Shown here in pieces: positions 34,371 to 44,352 of a DNA stretch of 64,000 bases. Every line of letters starts with the position of its first letter. Within the stretch, counting starts at the first letter, position 1. The stretch comes from Inonotus obliquus (Eukaryota; Basidiomycota; Agaricomycetes; Hymenochaetales; Hymenochaetaceae), in assembly GCA_032164295.1 (NCBI GenBank), contig JAJHTX010000010.1, positions 744,001 through 808,000 of the forward strand, read 5' to 3'. A program made the position numbers and the translations under genes. The notes under the pieces were generated by a model. The model did no database searches, was not told the origin of the DNA, and saw nothing but the letters and a program-made list of their open reading frames with translations.

Positions 34371-34664
34371 CTAGCTTCCAAACTCGTCTGGTAATTCCAT
34401 TGTTCTGCTGCGGATTGACTCATCGACTGCGTCCTGTGCAAGGCGATGACTCGGCGTTGACTCATCTTGACTTGAACTGAATTGAAACCTATGCTCGGGG
34501 TCGGCCTTGTGCTGCGCCCTGTGCATAGAGTGAGTCAGTGAGTGAGTCATTGAATGCGTGTTCGTATGCCATTGGTTTTGCATGGCTGCGCCGTAGTTAA
34601 AGTTCGCTTGTCCGCAGTTGCTCGTGCATTTAAGGAATTCCGTCGGGGTTCCGTTGTATAGCAT
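34371..34664 (-). CDS. Overlapping downstream ORF, left arm of palindrome
   Basis: A 97-codon frame overlapping the last 35 bases of the 258-codon ORF in the +1 frame. It contains MTHSLTHSMH from short tgactcac repeats, a Gln/Ser-rich stretch, and ends MELPDEFGS. It may be a frameshift extension of the main ORF or non-coding. The right-arm copy differs by two residues among those compared. Confidence 0.35.
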   Translation of the reverse strand: MLYNGTPTEFLKCTSNCGQANFNYGAAMQNQWHTNTHSMTHSLTHSMHRAQHKADPEHRFQFSSSQDESTPSHRLAQDAVDESIRSRTMELPDEFGS

Positions 34665-35406
34665 CTGGGGCTATGAAGGCTGTGATTTGCTTGTCGCCTC
34701 GGGACTCTTGTTCGGGGCCGTCAAGTGTGATTCGACATCGGATATCATCGTGGGGAAACCAAGGTGGTTTAACGTATGTGCCTATGGTGATGAGTAGCCG
34801 TACACTTCGTCGAGTATCGTTCGAAGGTATTCTCCAGCCTAGGTATAGGTCTCCTTGTAGTCGAATAGCTTTGCAGTATGCCCATAGTTCCCTGAGTGTG
34901 TTTGCAACCCATGCCGCTGTTATTGGTGAGCGGCGGTTCGTAACATAGTCTGCACTGATCTCCACGAATGTGCTTGGGCACTCGAGTGCTAATATGTCGT
35001 GGATTCCTACTATTGTCCAGTGCGTCTTTGGTTGCATGCCTATTGCCGTATCCATTGCTATTGTTGACCTCGTGCGATTTCGAACGACCTCCGGGGGATT
35101 GTGGTATTCTCGATAAGCTGTTGCTCGTTCGCTGGACACATGATATGTTAACATGCCCGTTGCCTCCCGTAGTATTATCTTGTGTAGGTCTTCGATGATC
35201 TGTCGCACTCTTCTGCATTTATAGCAAGCCGTTAGAGGTTGCTGTACTTGCTGCATCGTTTGCGAAGGTTTAGTGTGATCGTCGGGATTAGCGTTGCTAG
35301 CCGATGCTTCTTGATCGTCGGCTTCGGATTGTATTAACCGTGCGTGTTCTTCGCTTCTCACTGTCGATCCTGATCGTCTCCGGCCAGTGAAATTAACCGG
35401 TCCCAT
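34630..35406 (-). CDS. Unrecognised 258-residue protein, left arm of palindrome
   Basis: Starts MGPVNFTGRRRSGSTVRSEE at 35406 and reads outward. The first 60 residues are polar and probably disordered. Then comes a possible metal-binding CYKCRR, a helix ending in HKIILREATG, and a mixed alpha/beta region with HWTIVGIHD, FVEISADYVTN, ITAAWVANTLRELW and YLGWRIPS. No known family was recognised. It differs from the right-arm copy at three residues (I/L, L/P and W/R), while surrounding non-coding sequence has indels, so the ORF looks better preserved than its flanks. A protein at 60707-61477 appears distantly related. Function is unknown. Confidence 0.55.
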   Translation of the reverse strand: MGPVNFTGRRRSGSTVRSEEHARLIQSEADDQEASASNANPDDHTKPSQTMQQVQQPLTACYKCRRVRQIIEDLHKIILREATGMLTYHVSSERATAYREYHNPPEVVRNRTRSTIAMDTAIGMQPKTHWTIVGIHDILALECPSTFVEISADYVTNRRSPITAAWVANTLRELWAYCKAIRLQGDLYLGWRIPSNDTRRSVRLLITIGTYVKPPWFPHDDIRCRITLDGPEQESRGDKQITAFIAPDAIQRNPDGIP

Positions 35407-35466
35407 CCGGGGTAGTTTCGATCGGCGTTCCTAATTGAATCAAAATTTCAGCACAATCCTTTCACT

Positions 35467-35684
35467 CTCTCTTTGTTTTAGCTCTTGACCATCAACTGCT
35501 ATCATCTCTTACTCTTATTGTGACTGTCACACTATTCAATGACCTCAAATAACTCACCTCCCCACAATATTATTAACTTGAACTCTCCACCTGTTACTCC
35601 AAGTAGACACAGAACAAGAATCAGACAAGATTATCATTATGAATTAGAACAAAGCAGTCCTAATAGACATAGAAGACGTACTCC
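35467..35684 (+). other. Central spacer of the palindrome, with a short open start
   Basis: Unique sequence between the two arms. From ATG 35539 a 54-codon frame (MTSNNSPPHNIIN, then an Arg-rich stretch RHRTRIRQDY) runs into the right arm and stops at 35701. It resembles the 5' end of a gene whose remainder is absent. Confidence 0.4.
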
Positions 35685-35744
35685 AGTGAAAGGATTGTGC
35701 TGAAATTTTGATTCGATTAGGAACGTCGATCGAAACTACCCCGG

Positions 35745-36521
35745 ATGGGACCGGTTAATTTCACTGGCCGGAGACGATCAGGATCGACAGTGAGAAGCGA
35801 AGAACACGCACGGTTAATACAATCCGAAGCCGACGATCAAGAAGCATCGGCTAGCAACGCTAATCCCGACGATCACACTAAACCTTCGCAAACGATGCAG
35901 CAAGTACAGCAACCTCTAACGGCTTGCTATAAATGCAGAAGAGTGCGACAGATCATCGAAGACCTACACAAGATAATACTACGGGAGGCAACGGGCATGT
36001 TGACATATCATGTGTCCAGCGAACGAGCAACAGCTTATCGAGAATACCACAATCCCCCGGAGGTCGTTCGAAATCGCACGAGGTCAACAATAGCAATGGA
36101 TACGGCAATAGGCATGCAACCAAAGACGCACTGGACAATAGTAGGAATCCACGACATAATAGCACTCGAGTGCCCAAGCACATTCGTGGAGATCAGTGCA
36201 GACTATGTTACGAACCGCCGCTCACTGATAACAGCGGCATGGGTTGCAAACACACTCAGGGAACTATGGGCATATTGCAAAGCTATTCGACTACAAGGAG
36301 ACCTATACCTAGGCTGGAGAATACCTTCGAACGATACTCGACGAAGTGTACGGCTACTCATCACCATAGGCACATACGTTAAACCACCTTGGTTTCCCCA
36401 CGATGATATCCGATGTCGAATCACACTTGACGGCCCCGAACAAGAGTCCCGAGGCGACAAGCAAATCACAGCCTTCATAGCCCCAGATGCTATACAATGG
36501 AACCCCGACGGAATTCCTTAA
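35745..36521 (+). CDS. Unrecognised 258-residue protein, right arm of palindrome
   Basis: Mirror copy of the left-arm ORF, read outward on the plus strand from ATG 35745 to TAA at 36519-36521. It has the same CYKCRR motif and core. The two genes diverge from a shared centre of about 340 bases, so they would share a promoter region. Downstream the frame shifted by +1 stays open to 36780. A TATAAATA motif lies 330 bases past the stop, inside the outer arm, as it would in an LTR. No domain assignment. Confidence 0.55.
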   Translation: MGPVNFTGRRRSGSTVRSEEHARLIQSEADDQEASASNANPDDHTKPSQTMQQVQQPLTACYKCRRVRQIIEDLHKIILREATGMLTYHVSSERATAYREYHNPPEVVRNRTRSTIAMDTAIGMQPKTHWTIVGIHDIIALECPSTFVEISADYVTNRRSLITAAWVANTLRELWAYCKAIRLQGDLYLGWRIPSNDTRRSVRLLITIGTYVKPPWFPHDDIRCRITLDGPEQESRGDKQITAFIAPDAIQWNPDGIP

Positions 36522-36780
36522 ATGCACGAGCAACTGCGGACAAGCGAACTTTAACTACGGCGCAGCCATGCAAGACCAATGGCATACGAACACGCATTCA
36601 ATGACTCACTCACTGACTCACTCTATGCACAGGGCGCAGCACAAGGCCGACCCCGAGCATAGGTTTCAATTCAGTTCAAGTCAAGATGAGTCAACGCCGA
36701 GTCATCGCCTTGCACAGGGCGCAGTCGATGAGTCAATCCGCAGCAGAACAATGGAATTACCAGACGAGTTTGGAAGCTAG
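36487..36780 (+). CDS. Overlapping downstream ORF, right arm of palindrome
   Basis: Mirror copy of the left-arm 97-codon frame, +1 relative to the main ORF and overlapping it by 35 bases. The main frame ends at CCT TAA A, where a one-base slip would continue into CTT AAA. Coding status unproven. Confidence 0.35.
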   Translation: MLYNGTPTEFLKCTSNCGQANFNYGAAMQDQWHTNTHSMTHSLTHSMHRAQHKADPEHRFQFSSSQDESTPSHRLAQGAVDESIRSRTMELPDEFGS

Positions 36781-37252
36781 AATAACGAATCAGATCGAGA
36801 GTAGGAACTACGGAGCGTAGGAAGTGGTCCGTCCACAACATAAGGAAAAGGTATAAATAGTTGTAGACTTAGACCGTAGCTCCCCATCTTTCTTTCGATC
36901 GTCTTGTACATCGAGTCCTCTTAGGCATCTAGCTTCCAATCTGAAGACCACCTAATCTGCTTAACCTCTCTTACTCTACGGCGTGGAACGATTGATTAGT
37001 CGTCCACCAACTAGGGAAGCTTACGAACGGCAGTCGATACTGTCCTACTAGTCTGTCAACGAGGTTGAGGCCCGACTTGATCAGTTAAACGAAAACGTCC
37101 GAGGCAACGCTTAGATACTTGGGAATCTGCCCTGCTTGTGAAAACCGAGTAGGCTCCGGAAACTCTTAGAAAAGCATCGCCGAACCCGTAACACTGGTCT
37201 CAGTCCTACTGTGGTTACTGTATAGTCCCTTTAGGGCGAGCGTTTTCTAACA

Positions 37253-37761
37253 GAGAGGAATGAGGGGGGGATTTTATAGACAGTGAATAACATGCAAAGG
37301 TAAAGAGGAGCATAGAGAGATGGAAGGGGGCAAAGTAGGTGCTTAGGCCTGGGTGAGCATTGCACCGACTTTGCAGATCATAATTACTATATTTGGTAAG
37401 AGAAAAAGCGCAACAAAAGGCAAAGAGTAGTATTTATTATATTATATAAATATAGTAATTACAGAAGAAAAGTAAAATAATAATACATTTAATATTTACA
37501 GAATTTTCCAGAATTTCACAGGGAGGGAGGGAGGGGAGGGGGAGGGGAGGGGAGGGGAAGGGGGTGGTTGGCATGGGTGAGCCTCATGTGAGACGTGACA
37601 AAATTTGCAAGAAGATTGCAGATCAACTTACCATATGAAGCTTAGGGTGCGGAAATTGAAAGTCCGAGTTTTAGTCATTGTGGCTGTGTCAAAATCGTCG
37701 TTTTCTAGTTCATATTAAGATTATTTTTTTGCCGAAATTTTAAATATCGGCAAGCATATCA
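37253..37761. other. Non-coding, low-complexity flank with G-rich tract
   Basis: AT-rich and G-rich simple sequence. The strand-asymmetric G tract at 37521-37571 is listed separately. No gene recognised. Confidence 0.5.
37521..37571 (+). repeat. G-rich tract, G-quadruplex candidate
   Basis: More than ten runs of three to five G separated by single A (or short) spacers on the plus strand. Confidence 0.8.
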
Positions 37762-37817
37762 GCACGTGATTTATATTTATAATACCGGCGGGATTGATAT
37801 ACTTACCGATATTTAAA
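37762..37817 (+). repeat. Direct repeat copy 1 (empty site)
   Basis: Uninterrupted copy of a roughly 56-bp sequence starting gcacgtgatttata and ending cttaccgatatttaa. Copy 2 (37917-38832) contains two transposon insertions at defined points. Confidence 0.7.
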
Positions 37818-37930
37818 GTAGATGTTTAGACTATCTTTCAGGAAGATATGCATAAAAACAGATGGGAATTTAAAATATCAACCCAATCGATATCCATATC
37901 GATATAAAAAATATGGGCACGTGGTTTATA

Positions 37931-38600
37931 CAGGAAAATACCGGTCCTTTAAACAGTACCGTTCCTTTAAACACCATGACTTTTCTCACTCAATTCTTCA
38001 CTTATCAGCTCAGAAAAATTCACGTACTCAAGGACAGTATGTATCACTGAGTCTGCAAATTTACAAGAAATTTGAGCAAGCTGTTGAGTCTAGAGAAACT
38101 ATACAGTGTTGATATTTGATGAAATTCACAGACCTGAGTCGAAACCAATTCCTCCTGCAATTTCCCCTGTTATTTAACTGTATAGATAATGTGATACTTT
38201 AAAACTATGCTACATATTCTACTTTCACTCCAAGTTTCAGGGAGAAATTGCATCTCAATCAATTAATATTGTAAGAAAATCTCAAGAGTGTGATAGTCAA
38301 AATGATCGGCGTGCTGACAAAATAGGATATCTCGGCGACTCATTAGAACCGGAGTGTAATTGATATTAGCGTGACACTACGTCACAAGGTGTTCAAAGGA
38401 GTCGTTTTCCGTGACAGAGGCCCTTGTTTCTTCCCAGGTCCATATCTATTTTTCTAGCACACCTTCCGGCTTAGAAAAAAATCAGCATGTGTCTCCTATA
38501 GTATGCTCCATGAACATGTATTTTAATTTTTGAGAAGTTGTGTGTGGAAAGACCTGGGGGCAGATTTGTAATTGGTGTTTAAAGGAACGGTATTTTCCTG
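37931..38600. mobile_element. 670-bp non-autonomous DNA transposon with TA target duplication
   Basis: Terminal inverted repeats caggaaaataccg...cggtattttcctg. The left repeat has an internal partial duplication of ccgttcctttaaac. It is flanked by TA on both sides, and alignment with the uninterrupted direct repeat shows that removing the element plus one TA restores equal length. No transposase is encoded; the 96-codon frame across the left border is not convincing. TA target choice suggests Tc1/mariner-like mobilisation. Confidence 0.7.
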
Positions 38601-38632
38601 TATAAATAATATCGGCAAGGTCGATATGCTTA

Positions 38633-38817
38633 GGCCCCGCTCGGCTGCACCTGTTAGCTAACTTTTTGGCGTATGGGAAAGTTGCTAAGCGAGGTTAGCT
38701 AACAGGAAGTGACAAAAAGCGTGACGCGATGGATCGCATTGCCTGCAAAAGAGCCCTGTGACAGCCTGTGACAAGTCAGTTAACCCCGTTAGCTAACAGG
38801 TGCAGCCGAGCGGGGCC
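38633..38817. mobile_element. 185-bp MITE, PIF/Harbinger-like
   Basis: Perfect terminal inverted repeats of 30 bases (GGCCCCGCTCGGCTGCACCT, continuing GTTAGCTAAC) and a TTA duplication at 38630-38632 and 38818-38820. The TTA duplication and GGCC-rich ends fit PIF/Harbinger MITEs. The empty site in the other direct repeat copy (cttaccg) confirms the TTA. Confidence 0.85.
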
Positions 38818-38832
38818 TTACTGATATTTAAA

Positions 38833-40459
38833 ATAATTGCGAGAAAAATTCTTTAAATTTAATGCCCGCTGATATCCTATTTTGCCCGCCGTGTCCGTAC
38901 GCGTGTTGGCACGTCACGCTTTCGATTTTGGCCGATCGCTGTTGTTGTTGGGATGGTGATTCTCGGATTCTCCCTCATGCCAAGCGGCGGCCTCACACCG
39001 TGAGTGTGAGTAACAGAACAACTACTCGTTCTCTTACACCGACAAACAGGACCTATGAAGACATCTTTCTGTAGCGGTCTGCCGTGGGTCTTTCCGTATC
39101 GCCAGACCCAAGACCTTCAGGCTGACTCGGGATAGGAGCGGATGCCAGCAGCGAGAACTAGAGACTGTTTTCAGTTTTAACCTACGTGACGCGTTGGGTT
39201 TGAGAATCGCAAGGCTTGTGCTTGGGACTTGATGCGAATTCAGAGGTCGAGTGAGAGTGTGATGATGATGTCGTAAGTGGATTAGCAAGCCTTAAATGTT
39301 ATTATATAACTTTTCTGCTTGAAAGAGGCAGCTAATAAAACTTGAGAAGGAACCGTATCCTTGTATTGCTCTTACCCCAGCCCAGCAAGGGACTGCGCCT
39401 TGATACGAATTGATAAGCCTCGCTACAATCATCGATCAAGTCTGTTGACCATCACTCAAAAAGATTCTTATCTTGCCGGTGGCGTTCTCAAACTGCGAAT
39501 CGTCCAAGTAATGCAGTAAAGGTGCAGGACAGACATGTCGAACGCCGGTCTCGCTTGGGCAAGGACGATGCTTCTCATAGAGTGGTCCTCTATGGCAGAG
39601 GTTTTCCACTCCACCATCTTGCGGAAGTTGGACATCAGTTCCGGCGATTGTACTCCCCCTTGGGTATCTAGTTTCCAAATTCTGTGCAAATATTGGTGAG
39701 TGATAGTCAATTTCTTGTAGCAATATTGACCCACATTTTAGTTCTCCAACCGTGCCATCATGTTTGTCGATTGTATGGAATCTGTATGTACATACTATAA
39801 ACCGAAAACGCGTATAATCCCCCTCTGCTCATTCTCAATCCTTCCGTATCATTCGATTCGCCCTGAACCGCAACACGATCTGGGAAAGGTCAATTCATCT
39901 GAAGATGCTTCCAATGCAATCCATTCGGGATGCGTCGCCTGGGAGTTGGCCCCTTGTCTCTTCGGTATGTCCAGTTTGTACTCATCCCGCACACAAGCAG
40001 CTTGATATATGATATCTGACTCTATCGTTTCCCAATCTTACTGTGCTCTAAGACGACCCAAGCGCATAAGACCGAGTTGATGCTTTAATCGAAGAAGACG
40101 ACGTGTTCATCGCTACTGGTCACGAGCATCGATCCGGCGCCCGATAGTCCAATGAGCGAGGACGTATGAATAGACATCCTAGATGTATTTCTGGACCAAG
40201 CAGAGTGTCAGCCTATTTAATCCCACCGAGCGCCGTTCTTCACCCCAAACCATGCATGTTCGACAGGAATATATATTCCTTATTCGAATGCGTCTTCGTC
40301 TCCTGGCACGGTTCTATCCAAGGACGCGCCACGACCAATTTACACGGCAACAATTTTGAAGCCCTCGGGACATTTCATAACGGTGAAGAATGCCAGAAAT
40401 TCCGTCTTACGTGAACTCGTGCAAGTATCCTGCCACTAAGACTCTCTTTGACCACCACC
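38833..40459. other. Intergenic, no gene recognised
   Basis: Minus-strand frames at 39436-39734 (two frames covering SPELMSNFRKMVEWKTSAIE) look like a shifted coding fragment but no family was recognised. The right end is the promoter of the first MFS gene. Confidence 0.4.
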
Positions 40460-43049
40460 ATGGCTACGCCCCCAAACGCTAGTAGTGCCCTGGCGACACG
40501 AACATCAAAGACCGAGAAAGACTTGGAAAGCACCCAGGGATCTCGGGCTTCAGACGAGAAGCAGACTACATAGTATTGTCAGTACAGGTGACGTCGTGCC
40601 TGCAAACAGCCGCGTTGCTGCAGAAAGACAGCTCTTGCGCAAGCTGGATATGAGGTTCCTGCCGACCATTTTCCTCATCTTTCTCATGAACCACATTGAT
40701 GTGAGTCTTCGAGAGCATATCGATGCATTTGTGACCAAATGAGGTACTTTTACAGAGAACCGCTATTGCGACAGCTCGGCTCAAAGGTCTTGAGCAGGAT
40801 CTCGGATTGACTGGTGGGTATGCCAATGTGCTATTAATGCGGCCGCTATACCCATATTTTGGTCTAGACATACAGTACGATACGGCTGTCGCAATCCTCT
40901 ATGCTTCCTATTGTTCTTGTCAGATACCATCTAACATGGTAATGTGGTTTCCAAAACTGCTTGAAGCATTCTAACTGTCTTATAACCAGTTACTGAACCG
41001 TTTCTCGAGGTATAGTGTCAGTTATGTTGCGGGAGTCTCTCTAACCTTGTTGACAGGCCATCGAAGTATGTTGGATTGTGCGTCATCGCTTGGGGGATTA
41101 CCAGCGCTTTGACTGGAGTAAGCTGATATCAATTCTCCAAGCCAAGGACGTCAACTTACCTGGAACTCAGATTACCCACGATTACTCCGGGATGTTGGCA
41201 TGTCAGGTATTCCTTGGTGTTCCTGAAGTATGTTCGCAACAGGAGCTACCTAGGCAACTTAAGCTAACTCTTTGAAAGGCTGCCTTTTACCCCGGAGCGA
41301 TGTATCTTCTCTCACGATGGTATACACGTAAAGTAAGTACTTCACCTAAGAATGGCGTCTACTTTCTGTCACTGATGCGTGCGCCCTTGTCGATTCTAGG
41401 AGCTAGCATTTCCGGCTTCGTTATTCTTTTCCGGCTCCTTGTTCTCAACCGCTTTCGGTAGTGTAAGTTTTCATCCGACTGTAGATTCGTGTCAGTCTGA
41501 CCAATGTCGCGCATGTTAGCTTATGGCAGCTGGAATACTCTCTAATATGGAGGGAAAACGAGGAATCAGGGGATGGAGATGGTGAGCATGATACATAGCT
41601 ACCTCTAGAAACATCGAATAATCGACAATCGAAGGCTTTTCTTCATCGAGGTTCTTCCTTCATGTCATTGTGTCTCGTACCTTCTTCTCAGTAATGCACT
41701 TTACAGGGTGCGCTGACAGTCACAGTCGGCATTATAGCTTTGTGAGTAGATTAGCGGATTAACTCGGGTCAGAATCAGTAATGGCTGCTTTAGTGGTCTC
41801 TTCCTGATCTCGTGAGTGGATCACACATCGGTCTCGAAGGTAATTCTCAATTGAGAAGCCACGCAACACAAGATGGGCATCGGTGGAAGAACGTCAGTTG
41901 GCCCAGGCTCGACTAGCAGAAGATGCCGGAGAGGCGGATGAAGACCTCGCGGATAATTCGTAAGAAATCTCGAGTTGTGACAAGTCCGTAGACTAACGTA
42001 GCTTTCGTTTCTCCAGGACGTGGCAAGGTCTTAAAATGGCTCTGAAGGACGTCCGCGTTTTGATCTTTGCTGCAATGGGATTGAGCTTGCTTTTTGGATT
42101 GTCCTTCGCTAGCTTTTTCCCGACGTAAAGCGCGTTCTGCTGGTTCTACGAACTGAATTGACATGACATGCAGATTGACAGCGACTCTGGGATTTAACAC
42201 CACTATCACTTTGCTGCTTGCCGCGTGCGTATCTTGATTTGAAAACAAGGTCATTTCCAGTCGCTGATCATCCGTCAGTCCTCCGTGGATCTGGGCAGCC
42301 CTCGTCTGCTGTGTTAACTCGTTGCATGCTGGTATCTATAAATTTGTATTGACTTGAAAGTACCCGGCTCAACTTTCACAGATAAAACTGGAGAACGATT
42401 TTATCATCTAAGTCTTCCATTATGGGGAGTGATCTTAGGCTATATTATCGCTCTTTCTACATCTTCAACCAGCGGCCGATACTTCTCCCTATTCCTGATG
42501 GCAAGCGGATATGCTGGTGAGCTCGTACAAGTGCCATGCATTAGACTTGAATGACTTCAACTCAATCAGGTTTCTCGCTTGTCCTTGTTTGGGTATCGAA
42601 CACGGTGACTCGACCGCCTGCTAAACGTGACGCGTCCATCGGCCTTGTCAATGGCATTGGGAACATAGGTAATCTGTGAGCATCTATAATAATGCCCTTC
42701 CTGGGATCATCTCTCACAAGCGTAAAGGATCGGTTCATACACATGGAAGGCCGAATGGGGACCACAATACCACCAGTCTATGGAGATAGGTATAGCGGCA
42801 TTAGTACTCGCCATCTTCCTTGCCTTCGATGAGTTATGTTCAGATTTTCAAGACCCTGAAAACTGAAGTAAGGCACTTTCCTTAGTCATACGATGCATCT
42901 TAATACGCGAGAACAGGGATCTTGATACTGACGAACTTGGAGCCTTGAAGGACGCGAACCGAAAGCGTGTTAAAGACGCCGCCTGTCTGGAGAGTAATAC
43001 TATGGATAAGGCTGTGGAAAGGAAGAAGGGATTCAGGTACCTTTATTGA
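40460..43049 (+). CDS. MFS transporter, anion:cation symporter (Dal5/TNA1-like) type, copy 1, probable frameshift
   Basis: About a dozen exons encode a 12-TM major facilitator of the allantoate/nicotinate permease type. Visible landmarks are RKLDMRFLPTIFLIFLMNHI (TM1), RTAIATARLKGLEQDLGLT, QYDTAVAILYASYCSCQIPS, a 20-base micro-exon LLNRFSR (40990-41009), YVGLCVIAWGITSALTG, AAFYPGAMYLLSRWYTRK, the loop EERQLAQARLAEDAGEADED, WQGLKMALKDVRVLIFAAM, RYFSLFLMASGYAG and the tail KGFRYLY. The ATG at 40460 opens a reading frame that stops 37 codons later, while TM1 is in the +1 frame; one extra base near 40570 would explain this. The rest appears intact. The substrate cannot be told. It forms a tandem pair with the gene at 44.35 kb, with the same exon pattern. 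Confidence 0.75.
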
Positions 43050-44352
43050 TATTATTAGTCTTGCGTTTTTAAGAAATAGGAAAAGGGCAGTTCTGTTGGC
43101 GACGCCTCTTCTAGTAATATCTGAGCAGGGTGGTAGCTGTACCGGTACCGATATGGAAAGCAGTCACGAGCAGTTTGTATCGTATCGTTCTTGTGGCGCT
43201 CAATTATAAGCTCCGACTGAACGCGGAAAGCAGACGCGATTGTTTCACGTGCTGCCATCCGATTAAAAGTTTCAGCCCAGATCAATATTAATGCCGTTCA
43301 CTCATCATGTTTCGCGTCCCGCGCTTCAAGGTCTCCTGCGCACTCTGAGTTCTGTCATGAGAAACAAATTTCATCTCACGCCGTAATGTAAAGAGCCTCG
43401 TCCAGGGCGAGCAAATACGTTCTTGTCCAGACTCTCTGTCATCTGATCCCCGCCTCTGTCTTCGAGAATACTAGCTAGGGACACACGCTCTTGATTCTGG
43501 AGCGACGTATATGGTCCCCTCCACAGCTTTATACTCAGACTCGGGCACTTTCCTCACTATGTATGTGCTCCCGGATACTCCTTCACAAAGCCACGCCATA
43601 GTTGGGAGATGACGCAACGAACGATCACTGAAACAGATCATCAGTGGAATCCAAAAGGACATCTATACTCATTGAGCGATCGCACGTCCCCTTTCCTTCC
43701 ACAGTGATTCCATTCCGACGGGACTCGGTGACGGCTAAGAATAGTGTCTACGGAGAATGAAAGGTCGTGGTCCACAACCAATGAGATGTTGTACAAGTAC
43801 GCGCATGGTTGACCAAGGTACAGTTTGGTGATTGAGTGCCTTGGTATCGCTATTCAGAAAATAAAGTTTCGCATTTAGGCGATCGTCACAACGGCGACTT
43901 CAGCGATGTCCCATTCTAGTGAACCTGAACTCCTGTGCGTGCACAATGGTGATATCCCATGCATGGTCGTGATGCTCTGTATCCCCGTTGCTGTGATGCT
44001 AGTGTATATGGTTGCACCCTTTTGCTTGACCAATCGACCCTCTTTCAGGAGGGACTCGTTTGGTAGAGGACACTGCCTAGCCTCGCGTCGTGCGTTGTTT
44101 TCCTTTGCACTTCCCGTAATCTAATACAGTCCTTGTTCACCAAGTGCTTCTGGAGAATGAATTCCTAGCTGAATTGGTACCTACCTCCTGAAATCGCTTT
44201 CTTGAGCATGCAATTCCCAAGAAACACCATCTGTCCAATATCTGCACCCGCAGACGTTTGGAAGCATCTGACGGGATAAAAATGAGCCTGAGACTCGACC
44301 GGATATTAGTATATATTGGATTGCCATCTTTGTACCCGTTCGTCCTACCATC
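43050..44352. other. Intergenic between the two MFS genes
   Basis: No supported gene. Promoter of the second MFS copy is expected within the last few hundred bases. Confidence 0.5.

Larger units (their letters stand above)
33883..37252. mobile_element. 3.37-kb palindromic element with 1.57-kb inverted arms, each carrying the same ORF
   Basis: The left arm (33883-35466) and right arm (35685-37252) are inverted copies around a 218-bp AT-rich centre. The outer ends are exact mirror images: TGTTAGAAAACGCTCGCC on the left and its complement on the right. Each arm holds, from centre outward, a 258-codon ORF, an overlapping 97-codon ORF, a TATAAATA motif (36854-36861 on the right) and a 400-base outer segment. 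The arms are nearly identical in the ORF but carry several indels in the outer segment. No target duplication is visible: flanks are ttaag and gagag. It could be a long-TIR DNA transposon or two LTR-type copies joined head to head. It was not recognised as any named family. Confidence 0.75.
37917..38832 (+). repeat. Direct repeat copy 2, interrupted by two elements
   Basis: The pieces 37917-37930, 38601-38632 and 38821-38832, read together, match copy 1: gcacgtggtttata, then tataaataatatcggcaag with tcgatatgctta, then ctgatattta. The gaps are the two elements listed next. Confidence 0.65.

Noticed and set aside
33883..37252. Reading the palindrome as a normal LTR retrotransposon
   Set aside because: The repeats are inverted, not direct, there is no reverse transcriptase, polypurine tract or primer site, and no target duplication.
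37253..37400. Continuation of the Helitron helicase to the right of the palindrome
   Set aside because: A minus-strand frame gives KIPPLIPLLRNLN across the join, which is suggestive, but the sequence further upstream is low complexity and shows no helicase motifs.
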